This document shows positions 26,412 through 36,043 of a stretch of DNA of 49,031 nt, piece by piece. The stretch lies in assembly GCA_029850515.1 (NCBI GenBank), contig JARCRW010000091.1, forward strand, positions 1 through 49,031. The letters are read 5' to 3'. How positions within the stretch are numbered: position 1 is the stretch's first letter; every line of letters begins with the position of its first letter. The position numbers were made by a program, and so were the translations under genes. The notes beneath the pieces are model-generated. The model ran no database searches. It saw only the letters and a list, made by a program, of their open reading frames with translations, and was not told where the DNA came from. Origin of the DNA: Nitrosotalea sp. (GTDB taxonomy: Archaea; Thermoproteota; Nitrososphaeria; Nitrososphaerales; Nitrosopumilaceae).

Positions 26412-27425
26412 ATGAAAACTCTACATCTTGCCACAATTGCATTTGTCCTTGTTTTGTCAAGTCAACTGGCATATGCAACTACATATGGTGGACATTTGGG
26501 TCCGATAACAATTCAGATGCCATTTATGAAAACAAACTCTACTGGCACAATTACAATAAAGTATGTAGTCTATTACCCACATAATGACACATTTGATACC
26601 ACATTTGCAGTATATGGTGGCAAGTTACAAAATCCTGAACCTCTCACATTAAAGGACCTTACAATTAACACAGAGCCTAAATCAATAAACCTGCTTGAAA
26701 ATAATACAGTAACATATACCATTGTTGCAAAAAACAATATCAAAGGAGTATATGGCATTGCTCCAATTTTTCCTTGCGGCAAATATCCACTGGTTGTGGG
26801 ATTAAACGAATCAGAAATCATGCCTTCAACATTGTTTAGACTATCCATGCCGATTCACTGTCCTGTGATATCAAGTGACGCACCGGTCAGAAAGATCATA
26901 AATTATGACGGAATAATATTGAAAAATGTTACAAGGACACAGGACCAGTTCAGTCCAATAGAACAAATTCAGCTTGGATCAAACTCTACCGATGTTCAAT
27001 GCAAGCAAGGGCTTGATCTAATAATAAAGACACATGACAATATGCCAGCATGTGTAAAACCGCAAACAGCACAGATGTTGATCATGAGAGGATGGGGAAC
27101 ATTTACTGGACCATCAATTGATAATGCATATGATCAGAAAATGAATGGAACGCTTTCTGGTACTGTGTCATCATATGTGTACGGTGGACCTTTAGGAGGT
27201 GTAACAAATAGAAGTGCTAACTATGAGGTGTTTGTGTATGCTCCTGATGGTATCACAATGGTAGGGAAGACTTTTTCTGATGACGATGCGCATTATTCAT
27301 TACATCTCCCAGCTGGAGAGTATATCCTCTATACTTACAATGAGATTAAGCAAAAATATGCCGTTTCAGTGTATGCGGGTCAAAATTCCATTTTTAATAT
27401 AAAATCCAGCATTCATGTGCCCTGA
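26412..27425 (+). CDS. Secreted protein: beta domain, QPR module, carboxypeptidase-regulatory-like domain
   Basis: 337 residues. Leader MKTLHLATIAFV, cleavage near AYA. The first domain (about 25-165) has TNSTGTITIKYVVYYP, GVYGIAPIFPCGKYPLVVG and CPV, a layout shared with 37300 and with the C-terminal parts of 33953, 39389 and 45132. QPR module at about 180-230 (PIEQIQLG, C, PACVK, MRGW). The last domain (about 240-337: GTLSGTVSS, ANYEVFVYAPDG, AHYSLHLPAGEY) resembles the carboxypeptidase-regulatory-like fold. No anchor. It follows the upstream gene by 9 nt and ends the unit. Confidence 0.87.
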   Translation: MKTLHLATIAFVLVLSSQLAYATTYGGHLGPITIQMPFMKTNSTGTITIKYVVYYPHNDTFDTTFAVYGGKLQNPEPLTLKDLTINTEPKSINLLENNTVTYTIVAKNNIKGVYGIAPIFPCGKYPLVVGLNESEIMPSTLFRLSMPIHCPVISSDAPVRKIINYDGIILKNVTRTQDQFSPIEQIQLGSNSTDVQCKQGLDLIIKTHDNMPACVKPQTAQMLIMRGWGTFTGPSIDNAYDQKMNGTLSGTVSSYVYGGPLGGVTNRSANYEVFVYAPDGITMVGKTFSDDDAHYSLHLPAGEYILYTYNEIKQKYAVSVYAGQNSIFNIKSSIHVP

Positions 27426-27555
27426 TTTATGCCACGACAAAGTTGTTAAGATGTTAGAAAATGCTGGTATGAAAATTGGATGGAAATGGAGCGCAAAAAT
27501 GAACTGTACAGTAGCGTGTCCGGCCCAGTCCATCCCTTTTTAATCTAGAAGAATC

Positions 27556-27602
27556 ATACGCTGATTTTTTAAGAGATGTGAGTCCAGTACGTGTACAAAA
27601 TG
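27556..27602 (+). promoter_or_regulatory. Array promoter cassette, copy 6
   Basis: CTAGAAGAATCATACGCTGA, TTTTTTAA at 27565-27572, GAGTCCAGTACGTGTACAAA and ATG at 27600, 35 nt after the TATA-like element. The preceding bases 27426-27545 show no gene that I can support. Confidence 0.87.
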
Positions 27603-29018
27603 AAATCATTGCATCTATCAATAATTGTAATTGTAGCATCGTTGGTACTGCCAACAGCTTTTGGATCCGGAATAAACACCATGCCAGATCCTAAATTTCA
27701 TGCAGTTCTTGATAAGAACAATTACCAAAATTCAGAAAAACCCGTCTTGTCTGTATTTACAAAACCAAACGCAACCATCAATTTACTTGTACTAGATTCG
27801 CATGGATTACAAAAACTAGATAAAAACATCACACTTGAAAACGGAACTATGATCTATTCATTTGACATATCATCTTACAGTCCAGGAGTTTGTTCTGTCA
27901 TAGTTGAGGAAGGAACGGATGAAATTAAACTAGACTTTACAGTAGGACTTGCACCAACAGGCGGCGGGATTGTTCTAAACACTGATAAAAATTCATACTT
28001 TCCAGGAGACAATGTTACAATATTTGGATGGTGGAATTCAAACACAATGATCAAGTTATCATTGATTGATCCTGATGGTGTTTCTGTAAAATCTATGCAA
28101 ATATTTTCAGATAAAACTGGTCATTTTTCTTCATTTGATTTTAGCATCCCGAGTATTGCAACTACTGGAACATGGAAAATTTATGGAACTAGTGGAGTGA
28201 ATAACGTATCCGTAAATCTTACTGTGGAAAACATTCTAGGTGCACAAACGGATAAAACGATTGTACTTTCACCGTTAAAGCAATTCAAGTCAGGGATCAT
28301 AGCAAAGGATGTCAGGTGTAAAGATCCTCTAATACTTGTGTTGAGCATACATGACACCCCAGCATGTCTTAATACGGTTCACCTCACCACATTGTTTTCA
28401 AGAGGTTGGGTCAAACAAATAATGGAATCTGAAAAATTATTCCGAGAGCTTCCTGATAGTATGGCAATGAATTTTTTTCCACCCATCAAAACGAACGCAA
28501 CTGTACTGATTGACAAAGACATTAGCACAATAGGTTTGCCACTTCATACCATGTCTAACAGCTCCCAAGGAATAGCGTTTGTACAAAATGACAAGTTTGG
28601 AATGGAGACTAAAGTATACGATGACCACCATCTTCTTCTTACCATGTACAAGGGCAATACAACAACTGGTACAATCATAGCAGCAATGGCAACTAACATA
28701 AGTTCTGAGAAAATCACAATACAAAATTTTGGGTTGGGTGGAAGTTACTATTTTTCCTTTGACAATAGTGGGAGTGAAACTCCATTGCTACAGGTAAATC
28801 CTATAATAGAAAAGGATAGTTCTGTATCTAGTCCTACTTTACCAAGTCCCATTGTACTTGAACCACATCAATCAATAACGGCTTATTTCAACGGCACATT
28901 TGTCACAAGAGGTCTATCCTTGAACAAGTTTTCTGCAAGCATAGGATACGATTTCAATGAATCAAATAAAACAAGCAGTTTTTCTGTATCGGACCAATTT
29001 CTAAATGTTAAATCATAG
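27600..29018 (+). CDS. Secreted protein: tandem MG2/Ig-like domains and QPR module
   Basis: 472 residues. Leader MKSLHLSIIVIVAS; cleavage near AFG. Two Ig/MG2-like domains (about 30-125 and 127-215) show DKNNYQNSEKPVLSVFTKP and TDKNSYFPGDNVTIFGWWNS. The same pair occurs at the start of the gene at 45132. QPR module at about 223-270 (PLKQFKSG, C, PACLN, SRGW). The C-terminal beta domain (about 285-472) has a final Ig-like pattern (LEPHQSITAYFNGTF). No membrane anchor. First of a three-gene unit; the next start is 9 nt downstream. Confidence 0.87.
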   Translation: MKSLHLSIIVIVASLVLPTAFGSGINTMPDPKFHAVLDKNNYQNSEKPVLSVFTKPNATINLLVLDSHGLQKLDKNITLENGTMIYSFDISSYSPGVCSVIVEEGTDEIKLDFTVGLAPTGGGIVLNTDKNSYFPGDNVTIFGWWNSNTMIKLSLIDPDGVSVKSMQIFSDKTGHFSSFDFSIPSIATTGTWKIYGTSGVNNVSVNLTVENILGAQTDKTIVLSPLKQFKSGIIAKDVRCKDPLILVLSIHDTPACLNTVHLTTLFSRGWVKQIMESEKLFRELPDSMAMNFFPPIKTNATVLIDKDISTIGLPLHTMSNSSQGIAFVQNDKFGMETKVYDDHHLLLTMYKGNTTTGTIIAAMATNISSEKITIQNFGLGGSYYFSFDNSGSETPLLQVNPIIEKDSSVSSPTLPSPIVLEPHQSITAYFNGTFVTRGLSLNKFSASIGYDFNESNKTSSFSVSDQFLNVKS

Positions 29019-29027
29019 GATTGAAAA

Positions 29028-30347
29028 ATGAAAACTCTACAGATTCTCATGATTGGAATTTTTGTATTTTCTACATTGTTGTACATAAAACCAGTCCAGG
29101 CAGACAATGAAAGTGGTGCTGTAATTGAAAATATTCAAACGCTTCCAACCTCAATTATAATTGGGCAGACATTTAAGATAAATGCAACTCTGGTAAACAA
29201 CTCCACACATCCGATATTTATTGAACATGGATCTTGTGACTCTCCATTCTCTGTAACTTTTGACAATCACGTTGTGGTCCGAACAAACAATGTGACCTGT
29301 ACGTTGCAACTAATTGAGCAAAGACTAGACCCGGGTACGAAAATTACATCTACCAGTCCCTACTTGGATCTTACCTATGTGGCAGCACAAAATGGAACTG
29401 TAAACGCGACTGTATCATTTCCGTATAATGTTTGGAACCAAACCACCCGGTCAAACACCCAAGAAAATATCTCAAAACAGTTTTCTTTTGTGATATATCC
29501 TAAAACCAGAGTGCCAACATTATCGCCTTCCGGGAATCAGGCAATTGTTGATGTGGCACTATCTATACCTGGTTTGCAAAAATGGTCTAATGACTGGCAA
29601 TTTGACTCTATGGCATTTATGACTGCAAAAAATCAGCCAGGTAATTGGCAATATGCAATTGTCTATCTAAAGGCATCTTCTAGTAGTTCCATCATACCGT
29701 GTGATAGCAATAACGATTGGAGTGCAATGGTGATGATAGACAGGACAACAATGAAAGTAATTCAAGCAACATATCCTACCGTGGAATCACATAGCTGTAA
29801 TTATGCTACCGGTGGCGGACCAAACACATATGGTGACGCAACACCCAAGATGGATACTCCATTACAACAATTCAAGTCCGGAGTTTCTCCATTAAATGTC
29901 AAATGTTCTACAAACTATGCCCTTATAATAAAAAAAGAAGATGGTTCTCCTGCATGTGTGCAAAGAAATGACACTGATAATCTTATGAACCAGGGTTGGG
30001 CTATCAATCAGTTCATAGTATCAGAAGTTTATAGAAATCAAGGAATCAGTGTAATTCAAAGAGATACAGGACTTCTCAAATATGAAAACGGGACATTTGT
30101 ACAATATATGTCGATTTATGTATTTATTAATAATTTCACCAAATCAAGTTCTCCATTGCAAATTCAAGTTTTGCATGATGATGCATCGTATAGAACTGAC
30201 GTGGTATCTTCTGCAGATATTTTACCGGACGGCTTTTACAAATACCAATTTACTCTAAACCATGCAATATTTGGTAGCTACAAGATTGTTGCAACTTATG
30301 AAAATAGGACAAGTCAAACATCATTTGTGATTGGGATGCCTCCATAG
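29028..30347 (+). CDS. Secreted protein: Ig-like domain, PepSY-like part, QPR module
   Basis: 439 residues. Leader MKTLQILMIG; cleavage near VQA (about 25). The Ig-like domain (about 28-155: IIGQTFKINATLVNNSTHPI, Cys pair) is shared with 9884 and 33953. The next part (about 165-265) has AIVDVALSIPGLQKW and WSAMVMIDRTTMKVIQ, similar in outline to PepSY-like folds. QPR module at about 280-330 (PLQQFKSG, C, PACVQ, NQGW). A short Ig-like domain ends the protein. No anchor. Stop and next ATG are 3 nt apart. Confidence 0.86.
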   Translation: MKTLQILMIGIFVFSTLLYIKPVQADNESGAVIENIQTLPTSIIIGQTFKINATLVNNSTHPIFIEHGSCDSPFSVTFDNHVVVRTNNVTCTLQLIEQRLDPGTKITSTSPYLDLTYVAAQNGTVNATVSFPYNVWNQTTRSNTQENISKQFSFVIYPKTRVPTLSPSGNQAIVDVALSIPGLQKWSNDWQFDSMAFMTAKNQPGNWQYAIVYLKASSSSSIIPCDSNNDWSAMVMIDRTTMKVIQATYPTVESHSCNYATGGGPNTYGDATPKMDTPLQQFKSGVSPLNVKCSTNYALIIKKEDGSPACVQRNDTDNLMNQGWAINQFIVSEVYRNQGISVIQRDTGLLKYENGTFVQYMSIYVFINNFTKSSSPLQIQVLHDDASYRTDVVSSADILPDGFYKYQFTLNHAIFGSYKIVATYENRTSQTSFVIGMPP

Positions 30348-30350
30348 GAC

Positions 30351-31898
30351 ATGAAAACTCTGTACCTTTCAATAATCACAGCCGTAGGAATTGCAGTAAT
30401 AGGCGGAATTGGAATCATCCTGATTCATCCTCAAACTGTTTATGCACTGTGTGCTATAGGACCAAATGGAACGCAGTTATGCGCAGGTCCACCAATAATT
30501 CACATGACCCTAAAATCCGACAGCATGGCATATGCTGACGATGACAAAATCACAATTTCTGGTACTGTAGACAAATACATCTTGTCAAAGTATGGAACTC
30601 ATCTTTCAATCAAAATATATGATCCAAAAATGGTTCTGTATAGCTCTGATCAGTTCAATACTACTTCAAATGGCTCATTTGTTTATTCGTTTAAGATAGG
30701 GGGGGAAAACGTCACTAGTGGATATTACAATTTTTACCTCAGTCCAGATCTGAATACCATGTCATACGGTTCGGCATTCATGTATCAAGCCACTCCATAC
30801 GACTTGGAGATAAATGGAACGCATTACTCTTTGGTATATGCTCTGGCTGACGGAGTAATAAATAGAATTGATGCAAGTCTTATGGAAAAATCAATAACAA
30901 TACACGTTGTAAATGCTACAGGTCATTCCACACTTAAAATCAAGTTACCGCGAGACCTAATTGATTCAAAATCCGATCAAGGTGATACTAGATTTACTGT
31001 ATTGGCTGATAATACTCCCGAAACACAATACATGCAAAGTGTGAATTTCAATGAGACGCAGACTTATTCTGACACAAGAACACTCTTGATTGACCTACCA
31101 TTTCATCCATACTCAACTGACGGAAACTGGTACGTGAAAATTATAGGCACTAGCATGGATCTTGAAAACAAAAATCCCCCAGTGATACTCACTCAGGTAG
31201 AGCTTGACAGTCCATTCGTATTTCTCCCTGACACCCAAACCTGTTTTGATAAACCCGGTTTTGCTTCTGCATATGCGTGTTCAACAGATATAGTTCCAGG
31301 CCACAAGGTCCAATGCGGATATTTTCTTGGCAGCAAAACATGTGAGCCAATCCACTTGAACTCTCGTTTTGCCAACGCATGTACAATTGCCACGGGGTTT
31401 TATGTCAATGGTACAGATATGAAGGACATATCGCATGAGTTTGGCGAGCAATGGGTAAGTCTGTACAACCGACTTGACAGGCCAATCACAGTATCACATT
31501 TTGAAATATTTCCATACAAAGACTGGGAAGCAACCTATGAGGGACCCAAACTTCCTTACCATGTTGCCAATCCGCACAGCATATCTCCTTATCTTGTACT
31601 GGGACCTCATCAAAGTTGCACATACGGATTTTATGCAATAGACGAGCCCATGTCGATAAATACCAAAAATACTGCACTGACTGCAGTCTATCAGTACAAT
31701 GGTACGCAATACCAATCACAAACTCCGCAGCTTACTGACAATTACAATGACTCAAAGACATGGCAGCTTGATGGACATACGTGGACTTTTGCAGAGCAAA
31801 ACACTGTGACAGTTCCCGAGTTTCCATTTGCAGTACCAGCTCTGCTGATTGGAATCGTATCTGTTATTACGTTTCATAGGGTGATATTCAAGAAATGA
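30351..31898 (+). CDS. Secreted protein with lamin-tail-like domain and PEFP-type anchor
   Basis: 515 residues. Leader MKTLYLSIITAVG; cleavage near VYA. The N-terminal part (about 33-285: LCAIGPNGTQLCAGPP, ADGVINRIDA, LKIKLPRDLIDSK) matches the gene at 15582. There it leads to QPR; here it leads to a lamin-tail-like domain (about 330-485: QWVSLYNRLDRPITVSHFEI, LGPHQSCTYGF, LTDNYNDSKTWQ). The C-terminus VPEFPFAVPALLIGI, helix and FHRVIFKK is a PEF-type sorting or anchor signal. There is no QPR module, so anchor and QPR are alternatives on the same N-terminal module. Last intact gene before the glycosyltransferase. Confidence 0.87.
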   Translation: MKTLYLSIITAVGIAVIGGIGIILIHPQTVYALCAIGPNGTQLCAGPPIIHMTLKSDSMAYADDDKITISGTVDKYILSKYGTHLSIKIYDPKMVLYSSDQFNTTSNGSFVYSFKIGGENVTSGYYNFYLSPDLNTMSYGSAFMYQATPYDLEINGTHYSLVYALADGVINRIDASLMEKSITIHVVNATGHSTLKIKLPRDLIDSKSDQGDTRFTVLADNTPETQYMQSVNFNETQTYSDTRTLLIDLPFHPYSTDGNWYVKIIGTSMDLENKNPPVILTQVELDSPFVFLPDTQTCFDKPGFASAYACSTDIVPGHKVQCGYFLGSKTCEPIHLNSRFANACTIATGFYVNGTDMKDISHEFGEQWVSLYNRLDRPITVSHFEIFPYKDWEATYEGPKLPYHVANPHSISPYLVLGPHQSCTYGFYAIDEPMSINTKNTALTAVYQYNGTQYQSQTPQLTDNYNDSKTWQLDGHTWTFAEQNTVTVPEFPFAVPALLIGIVSVITFHRVIFKK

Positions 31899-32026
31899 AA
31901 ACTCTACACCTTCCAGTAACTGGCATTGATGATGTACATGTGTCATCTTACTCTAATTTCTATGTGGTTGCCCTCTGTAGTGTAATAGAGATTTTGATAC
32001 GGATAGTGGGACGTGTCATACCTTGA
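31895..32026 (+). pseudogene. Orphan array leader stub, copy 2
   Basis: ATG at 31895 overlaps the upstream stop (ATGA) and begins MKTLHLPVTGIDD, the standard array leader at DNA level for about 20 nt. It then runs antisense into the end of the glycosyltransferase and stops at 32026 with no plausible protein. The true remnant is probably 31895 to about 31940. It shows that an array gene once continued here. Confidence 0.7.
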
Positions 32027-33412
32027 TATGCTTCCGTCAAATGCAGATACCACATGTGTGGAATTGTAAAGGTTGACAAGCCCTTTTCCAAGATTCAAAT
32101 CAAAATGAAAATGCGGATCTGACACAAACACAGTCTTTGGGTAGAGGGGCGCTGATAATGCATAATAATAAACCCATACGTTCTTTTTGTGAAAGACATC
32201 GTCAAGTATCCATGAATATGCAGGGCCTGCAAGGACAAGTGCATTGTGGGTATACTTGGTGTCATTTGCCACATAAGATATTGCAGCGTATTGTGCAGAT
32301 GACATATCGGTAGTAATGATGTCAACAAGGTTTGCCATGCCAAAGACACTGATTCCTGAAATTACAATAACCATGCACACCTTTGCAATTTGTTTTCTTG
32401 GTATCTTTTCAGATAGTTTTACTATCAATACTCCTGCAGCAATACACATCACAGGTATTACAGGAATCCAGTAAAAATACTGGTTATAGCCTATCAGATA
32501 TAGAAAGACCACAAAAGGGACAAACCATGTAATTATGAAATGGTCTCTTCTAATTGCGGCAAAAACCAAAGCAGCTGCTGCAAGCCAAAACAATACGGGG
32601 TCCATCTGCACAAATGTTTTAGAGATTGCATACAGGTCTGAGCCGCCTGTCCTGTGTGTCTGGTAATAAAAGACATCGTATATCCAGTTGGAAAGATGCC
32701 CGGATTCTATGCTTTGGACAGGCCATGCAAGTGGAATCATGATTACCGGTATGAGCCACAATCCAAGCATCTTGAGCCGCTTGCGGTTGTAAAAAAATAC
32801 AAGGCTGCCAACCAGCGGCATTATGGTAAACGCAGGTATTTTTGTAAATATTGCAAGCCCAAGGCAGGCGCCTGATAACAAAACTAAAAGGGTATTGTGC
32901 TTGGATTCCCTTGAATAAAGAGCCGCCAATATTGACAGTAGAAGAAATGGCAGCAAAATGGAATCAAGCAAAATCCTTCTGAAGATCCAAGATATTGGCA
33001 TCACGGAAAACAATACAGCCGAAATCAATGCCGCATTCTTGCCGTAACGTTTGTCTGCTATCTTGTATATGAGAAAAGTGTCAGCTACTGCAAGTATTCC
33101 CATGATGATCCTTGGAACTAGATAGAGGAGAGAAATCGAACTTGGATCAGATAAAGTGTGTAATGACTGTGGATATCCTATTGCGCCCAAAACTCCCGCA
33201 AGAAAGATCTGTCCAAAAAATGGATGATCATAAAGTGCACCCTCCTCGGGACCAAGACCCTTTAACACATGCATTGTCCTGTGCATGTAAGCTGCCTCGT
33301 CGAAAAAAATATCTGGAAATCCCGCTGCGTTCCAAAGATGTGTAAAGGCGGAAATTGCCAATATGGTTATGATTAGAATGTAATGATGTCTAGAACTGAG
33401 TTTTAGACTCAA
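31943..33412 (-). CDS. GT-C glycosyltransferase, PMT/ArnT-like (GT39-type)
   Basis: A polytopic membrane enzyme of 489 residues that uses a lipid-linked sugar, as known for the PMT/ArnT group. The first outer loop has the acidic signature FFDEAAYMHR (about residue 37), expected to be catalytic, followed by YDHPFFGQ, a match to the HPP-like motif after it. About ten helices follow, then a soluble outer domain of about 100 residues. The TTG start at 33412 is chosen; the nearby ATG is out of frame. It lies antisense in the array, right after an orphan leader. It could glycosylate the many Thr/Ser/Asn-rich surface proteins nearby, but substrate and acceptor are unknown. Confidence 0.85.
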   Translation of the reverse strand: MSLKLSSRHHYILIITILAISAFTHLWNAAGFPDIFFDEAAYMHRTMHVLKGLGPEEGALYDHPFFGQIFLAGVLGAIGYPQSLHTLSDPSSISLLYLVPRIIMGILAVADTFLIYKIADKRYGKNAALISAVLFSVMPISWIFRRILLDSILLPFLLLSILAALYSRESKHNTLLVLLSGACLGLAIFTKIPAFTIMPLVGSLVFFYNRKRLKMLGLWLIPVIMIPLAWPVQSIESGHLSNWIYDVFYYQTHRTGGSDLYAISKTFVQMDPVLFWLAAAALVFAAIRRDHFIITWFVPFVVFLYLIGYNQYFYWIPVIPVMCIAAGVLIVKLSEKIPRKQIAKVCMVIVISGISVFGMANLVDIITTDMSSAQYAAISYVANDTKYTHNALVLAGPAYSWILDDVFHKKNVWVYYYALSAPLYPKTVFVSDPHFHFDLNLGKGLVNLYNSTHVVSAFDGSISRYDTSHYPYQNLYYTTEGNHIEIRVR

Positions 33413-33497
33413 TATTTCATACCCGTCTCTTTGATGAATTAAACTTATTTTTATTAAATCACTTGATAAAAATTCTGAAAAATACTAGATGTCAAAT

Positions 33498-33545
33498 CTG
33501 CGCCACTTTTTTAAACCATGATAGTGCCGTACGTGTAAGAAAATG
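33498..33545 (+). promoter_or_regulatory. Array promoter cassette, copy 7
   Basis: CTGCGCCAC, TTTTTTAA at 33507-33514, CCATGATAGTGCCGTACGTG and ATG at 33543. It also serves as the boundary between the array and the divergent glycosyltransferase gene. Confidence 0.85.
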
Positions 33546-33956
33546 AAAATTCTGTCAATATTGATAATTTCAGTAATAGCCATTGTTTCAGCATTCATAA
33601 TTTATACTAGTCATGATTATTATGCAAAACCTGTTCTTATCTCAAAACAACAAGCTATCGATATAGCAGTAAAAGGAATTCAATGTAAGAAAGATCCCTA
33701 CCGTTTGAATAGCACTACCATTATTGGACAATTATTTCACATAAAAGATAACACAGTATTTTTAGTGGATGACAAAAATATGCAAGACAAGGTTTTGGCT
33801 AATAATTATCTCTCAGGAGTAGTAAAATCAACAGATTATGTCTGGGAGATTGGTTGGGATTGCTATGATGCTACTCTTGGTCAATATGTGACTCCTTATG
33901 ATCATGAATGGGAACTCAGATTTGTGGATGCCAAGAGTGGAATCCTATTGAAATGA
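33543..33956 (+). CDS. N-terminally anchored PepSY-domain protein
   Basis: 137 residues. A single N-terminal helix (LSILIISVIAIVSAFIIYTS) precedes an extracellular PepSY-type domain (about 35-137). SKQQAIDIAVKG is the first helix, DYVWEIGWDCYD the central strand, and WELRFVDAKSGILL the final D-A-x-x-G strand. PepSY domains are often protease-inhibitor or regulatory modules. The same domain ends the gene at 40639. Stop and the next ATG overlap, so it is translationally coupled to the large QPR protein that follows. Confidence 0.84.
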   Translation: MKILSILIISVIAIVSAFIIYTSHDYYAKPVLISKQQAIDIAVKGIQCKKDPYRLNSTTIIGQLFHIKDNTVFLVDDKNMQDKVLANNYLSGVVKSTDYVWEIGWDCYDATLGQYVTPYDHEWELRFVDAKSGILLK

Positions 33957-36034
33957 AAACACTGCATCTTTCGCTTATCATACTTATCGTAATTATTTTT
34001 CTAGGTTTTGGGTTACAATCAGCTCACGCAGACGATGCAAATAGTATGTCCATTCAAAATATCAAAGTGCAACCGTCTATGATAAAAGTTGGAGATACAT
34101 TTACCGTTACGGCAACACTGGTCAACAATTCCACATTTCCAATATTTGTAAGCAATATGATAAGCAAAGATTGTCAGGGACCGTTCTTCACGGTGTCGTT
34201 TGATAATCATGTCAAGGTTGAAGTTACTGCAAAAGATGGAATGACTTGTAGTTATGTTGGCCTTCAAGAAAGATTAGATCCTAATAAAAAATACACCGGA
34301 ACTAGTCCTGGTCTTTTTTTTACGTATACTACAACCCACTCTGGAACTGCAAATGTTACAGTAACATTTCCATATAAAATAAAAAATCAAACTGACCCTA
34401 ACCAGTCTAACATTGATCAAACCATTTCAAAATCATTCTTGTTTACAATTTATGATAGCAACACAAACTCAATCATTCCAACTTATGGTGGAGGCGGAGA
34501 TGTAGTTGCCATAACATTAGATCCGCTTGGACAGTTCAAATCCGGAATACCTGCAAAAAATATCACCTGCCAAAAAGATTTTGTTCTTGTAATAAAATCA
34601 GAAGACGCTTCCCCTGCATGTGTTTATGCTTCTCATGCAGCACAACTTTTGATACGCGGTTGGGCCGAGTCTGAAAATCAAAAAACCAACTTGCAAAACA
34701 CGATCAAGGTCACAGGATCTGATTCATCTGTAACATATGACATCACTGGGGGAAAACTATTGGGCATCGTAAGAGATTCACAGGGGGAACGTCTTTTCAT
34801 TCCAATACAATCGAATACTGATGGCAATGTGAAATTAACTCTGCCAAGATCTGTGATTGACACAAACCCTGATTACAAAAATGATACATTTTACATTATG
34901 ACAAACTCTGGTTCAATAGGCATCTTTGATGAAACAGATACACCTACTGAGAGAACCGTCACAATCCCGTTTGAAAAGGGAGACAATATGATTCAGATAA
35001 GCGTAATGTCATGGGTAAAAGAAATGGCAAGTACTGGACTTGGGTTGAATAAAACAGTGACCAATACCATATGTGATGTACCATATGATCCAGGAACTGG
35101 ACACTCAAGTCCACTGTATGACAATGGCACCATACTACACACAGGCTATACTCCGGTTCTCTACATGCCCATTGACTCGACTGGAAAAATATGTGTGCAA
35201 TACTACCACTCTGCCTCTCAGAGTAATGTTGGTGCTAGAGTCTTTGATGCAAACAATCTGGCAAATGACACAAACAATGTCTCCATATCCTCATTACAGA
35301 ATACCATTATGACTGGAAACACAACAGTTGTTTATACGGTAAATACTGGTCACAAGGCTGGATTTTACGGGGTATCATTTTTTTGTGGAGGGCAAGCCTT
35401 TGCAGTAGGATATGACAATCAATCAAGAATTGTTCTGGATGATTTTCCATGGTATGGACAAACATTTTTTTGTCCATTACAAACATACGAGTACAAAATA
35501 ACTGGATTGCATAACATTGGAGTCTATCATATCAAAACAGTATCTCATGAGCAACTGCTTTATGATATTACAAATACTACTGTTACGTCAGTTCACCTTA
35601 CACCAACCAGCCAAAATGTGACATTCTCGTTACATGTGCGCTCTTTTGACAAGCCTGTAGACTTTGTGTTTGACTACAAGGACAGCCTGATTGATCAATT
35701 CAAAACAAATCCTGGATTTGAAAAATCTTTTGACGTGTGTAACTGGAATGTCGCCAATCGTGATCTGGTGGGAAGTTTCCCATGGCTCCGACTGGGCCAG
35801 ATATCAGTCAGTGATATCCCTGTTACATTCAAGCCATGGTCTAATGGAACCTACACGTTTTCAATCATTGCCAAGGGTCTAGATGATGGATATTATGGAT
35901 TAAATCCTGTAGTGTATGGCAGACCTGCTGGCGTTTCCGACGACAATACGGGAATAAATTACGTTGCATATGACTATCCTGTAACAATCGGGCTTGGTTC
36001 CAATGTGGATCCATCTGGAGTTTGTAATAGATAA
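33953..36034 (+). CDS. Large secreted multidomain QPR protein
   Basis: 693 residues from ATG 33953. Signal ends AHA (about 24). Domains in order: Ig-like (about 28-155, VGDTFTVTATLVNNSTFPIF); Gly-rich linker (TYGGGGDVVAITLDPLGQF); QPR module (about 188-239: C, PACVY, IRGW); a beta domain (about 250-350, YDITGGKLLGIVRD, KLTLPRSVIDTN) shared with 15582 and 30351; a module shared with 39389 (about 370-530: YMPIDSTGKICVQYY, GFYGVSFFCGGQAFAVGYDN); and a final Ig-like part. No anchor. It is a clear mosaic of parts found singly in other array genes. Confidence 0.88.
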   Translation: MKTLHLSLIILIVIIFLGFGLQSAHADDANSMSIQNIKVQPSMIKVGDTFTVTATLVNNSTFPIFVSNMISKDCQGPFFTVSFDNHVKVEVTAKDGMTCSYVGLQERLDPNKKYTGTSPGLFFTYTTTHSGTANVTVTFPYKIKNQTDPNQSNIDQTISKSFLFTIYDSNTNSIIPTYGGGGDVVAITLDPLGQFKSGIPAKNITCQKDFVLVIKSEDASPACVYASHAAQLLIRGWAESENQKTNLQNTIKVTGSDSSVTYDITGGKLLGIVRDSQGERLFIPIQSNTDGNVKLTLPRSVIDTNPDYKNDTFYIMTNSGSIGIFDETDTPTERTVTIPFEKGDNMIQISVMSWVKEMASTGLGLNKTVTNTICDVPYDPGTGHSSPLYDNGTILHTGYTPVLYMPIDSTGKICVQYYHSASQSNVGARVFDANNLANDTNNVSISSLQNTIMTGNTTVVYTVNTGHKAGFYGVSFFCGGQAFAVGYDNQSRIVLDDFPWYGQTFFCPLQTYEYKITGLHNIGVYHIKTVSHEQLLYDITNTTVTSVHLTPTSQNVTFSLHVRSFDKPVDFVFDYKDSLIDQFKTNPGFEKSFDVCNWNVANRDLVGSFPWLRLGQISVSDIPVTFKPWSNGTYTFSIIAKGLDDGYYGLNPVVYGRPAGVSDDNTGINYVAYDYPVTIGLGSNVDPSGVCNR

Positions 36035-36043
36035 TTTTTAAAA

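Noticed and set aside
27426-27545. Possible small gene between 26412 and 27600 units
   Set aside because: Only short frames with no leader or family; nothing beyond the promoter cassette at 27556 is supported.
31189-31719. Overlapping minus-strand frames within the gene at 30351
   Set aside because: They are shadows of a well-supported plus-strand gene with recognisable domains.
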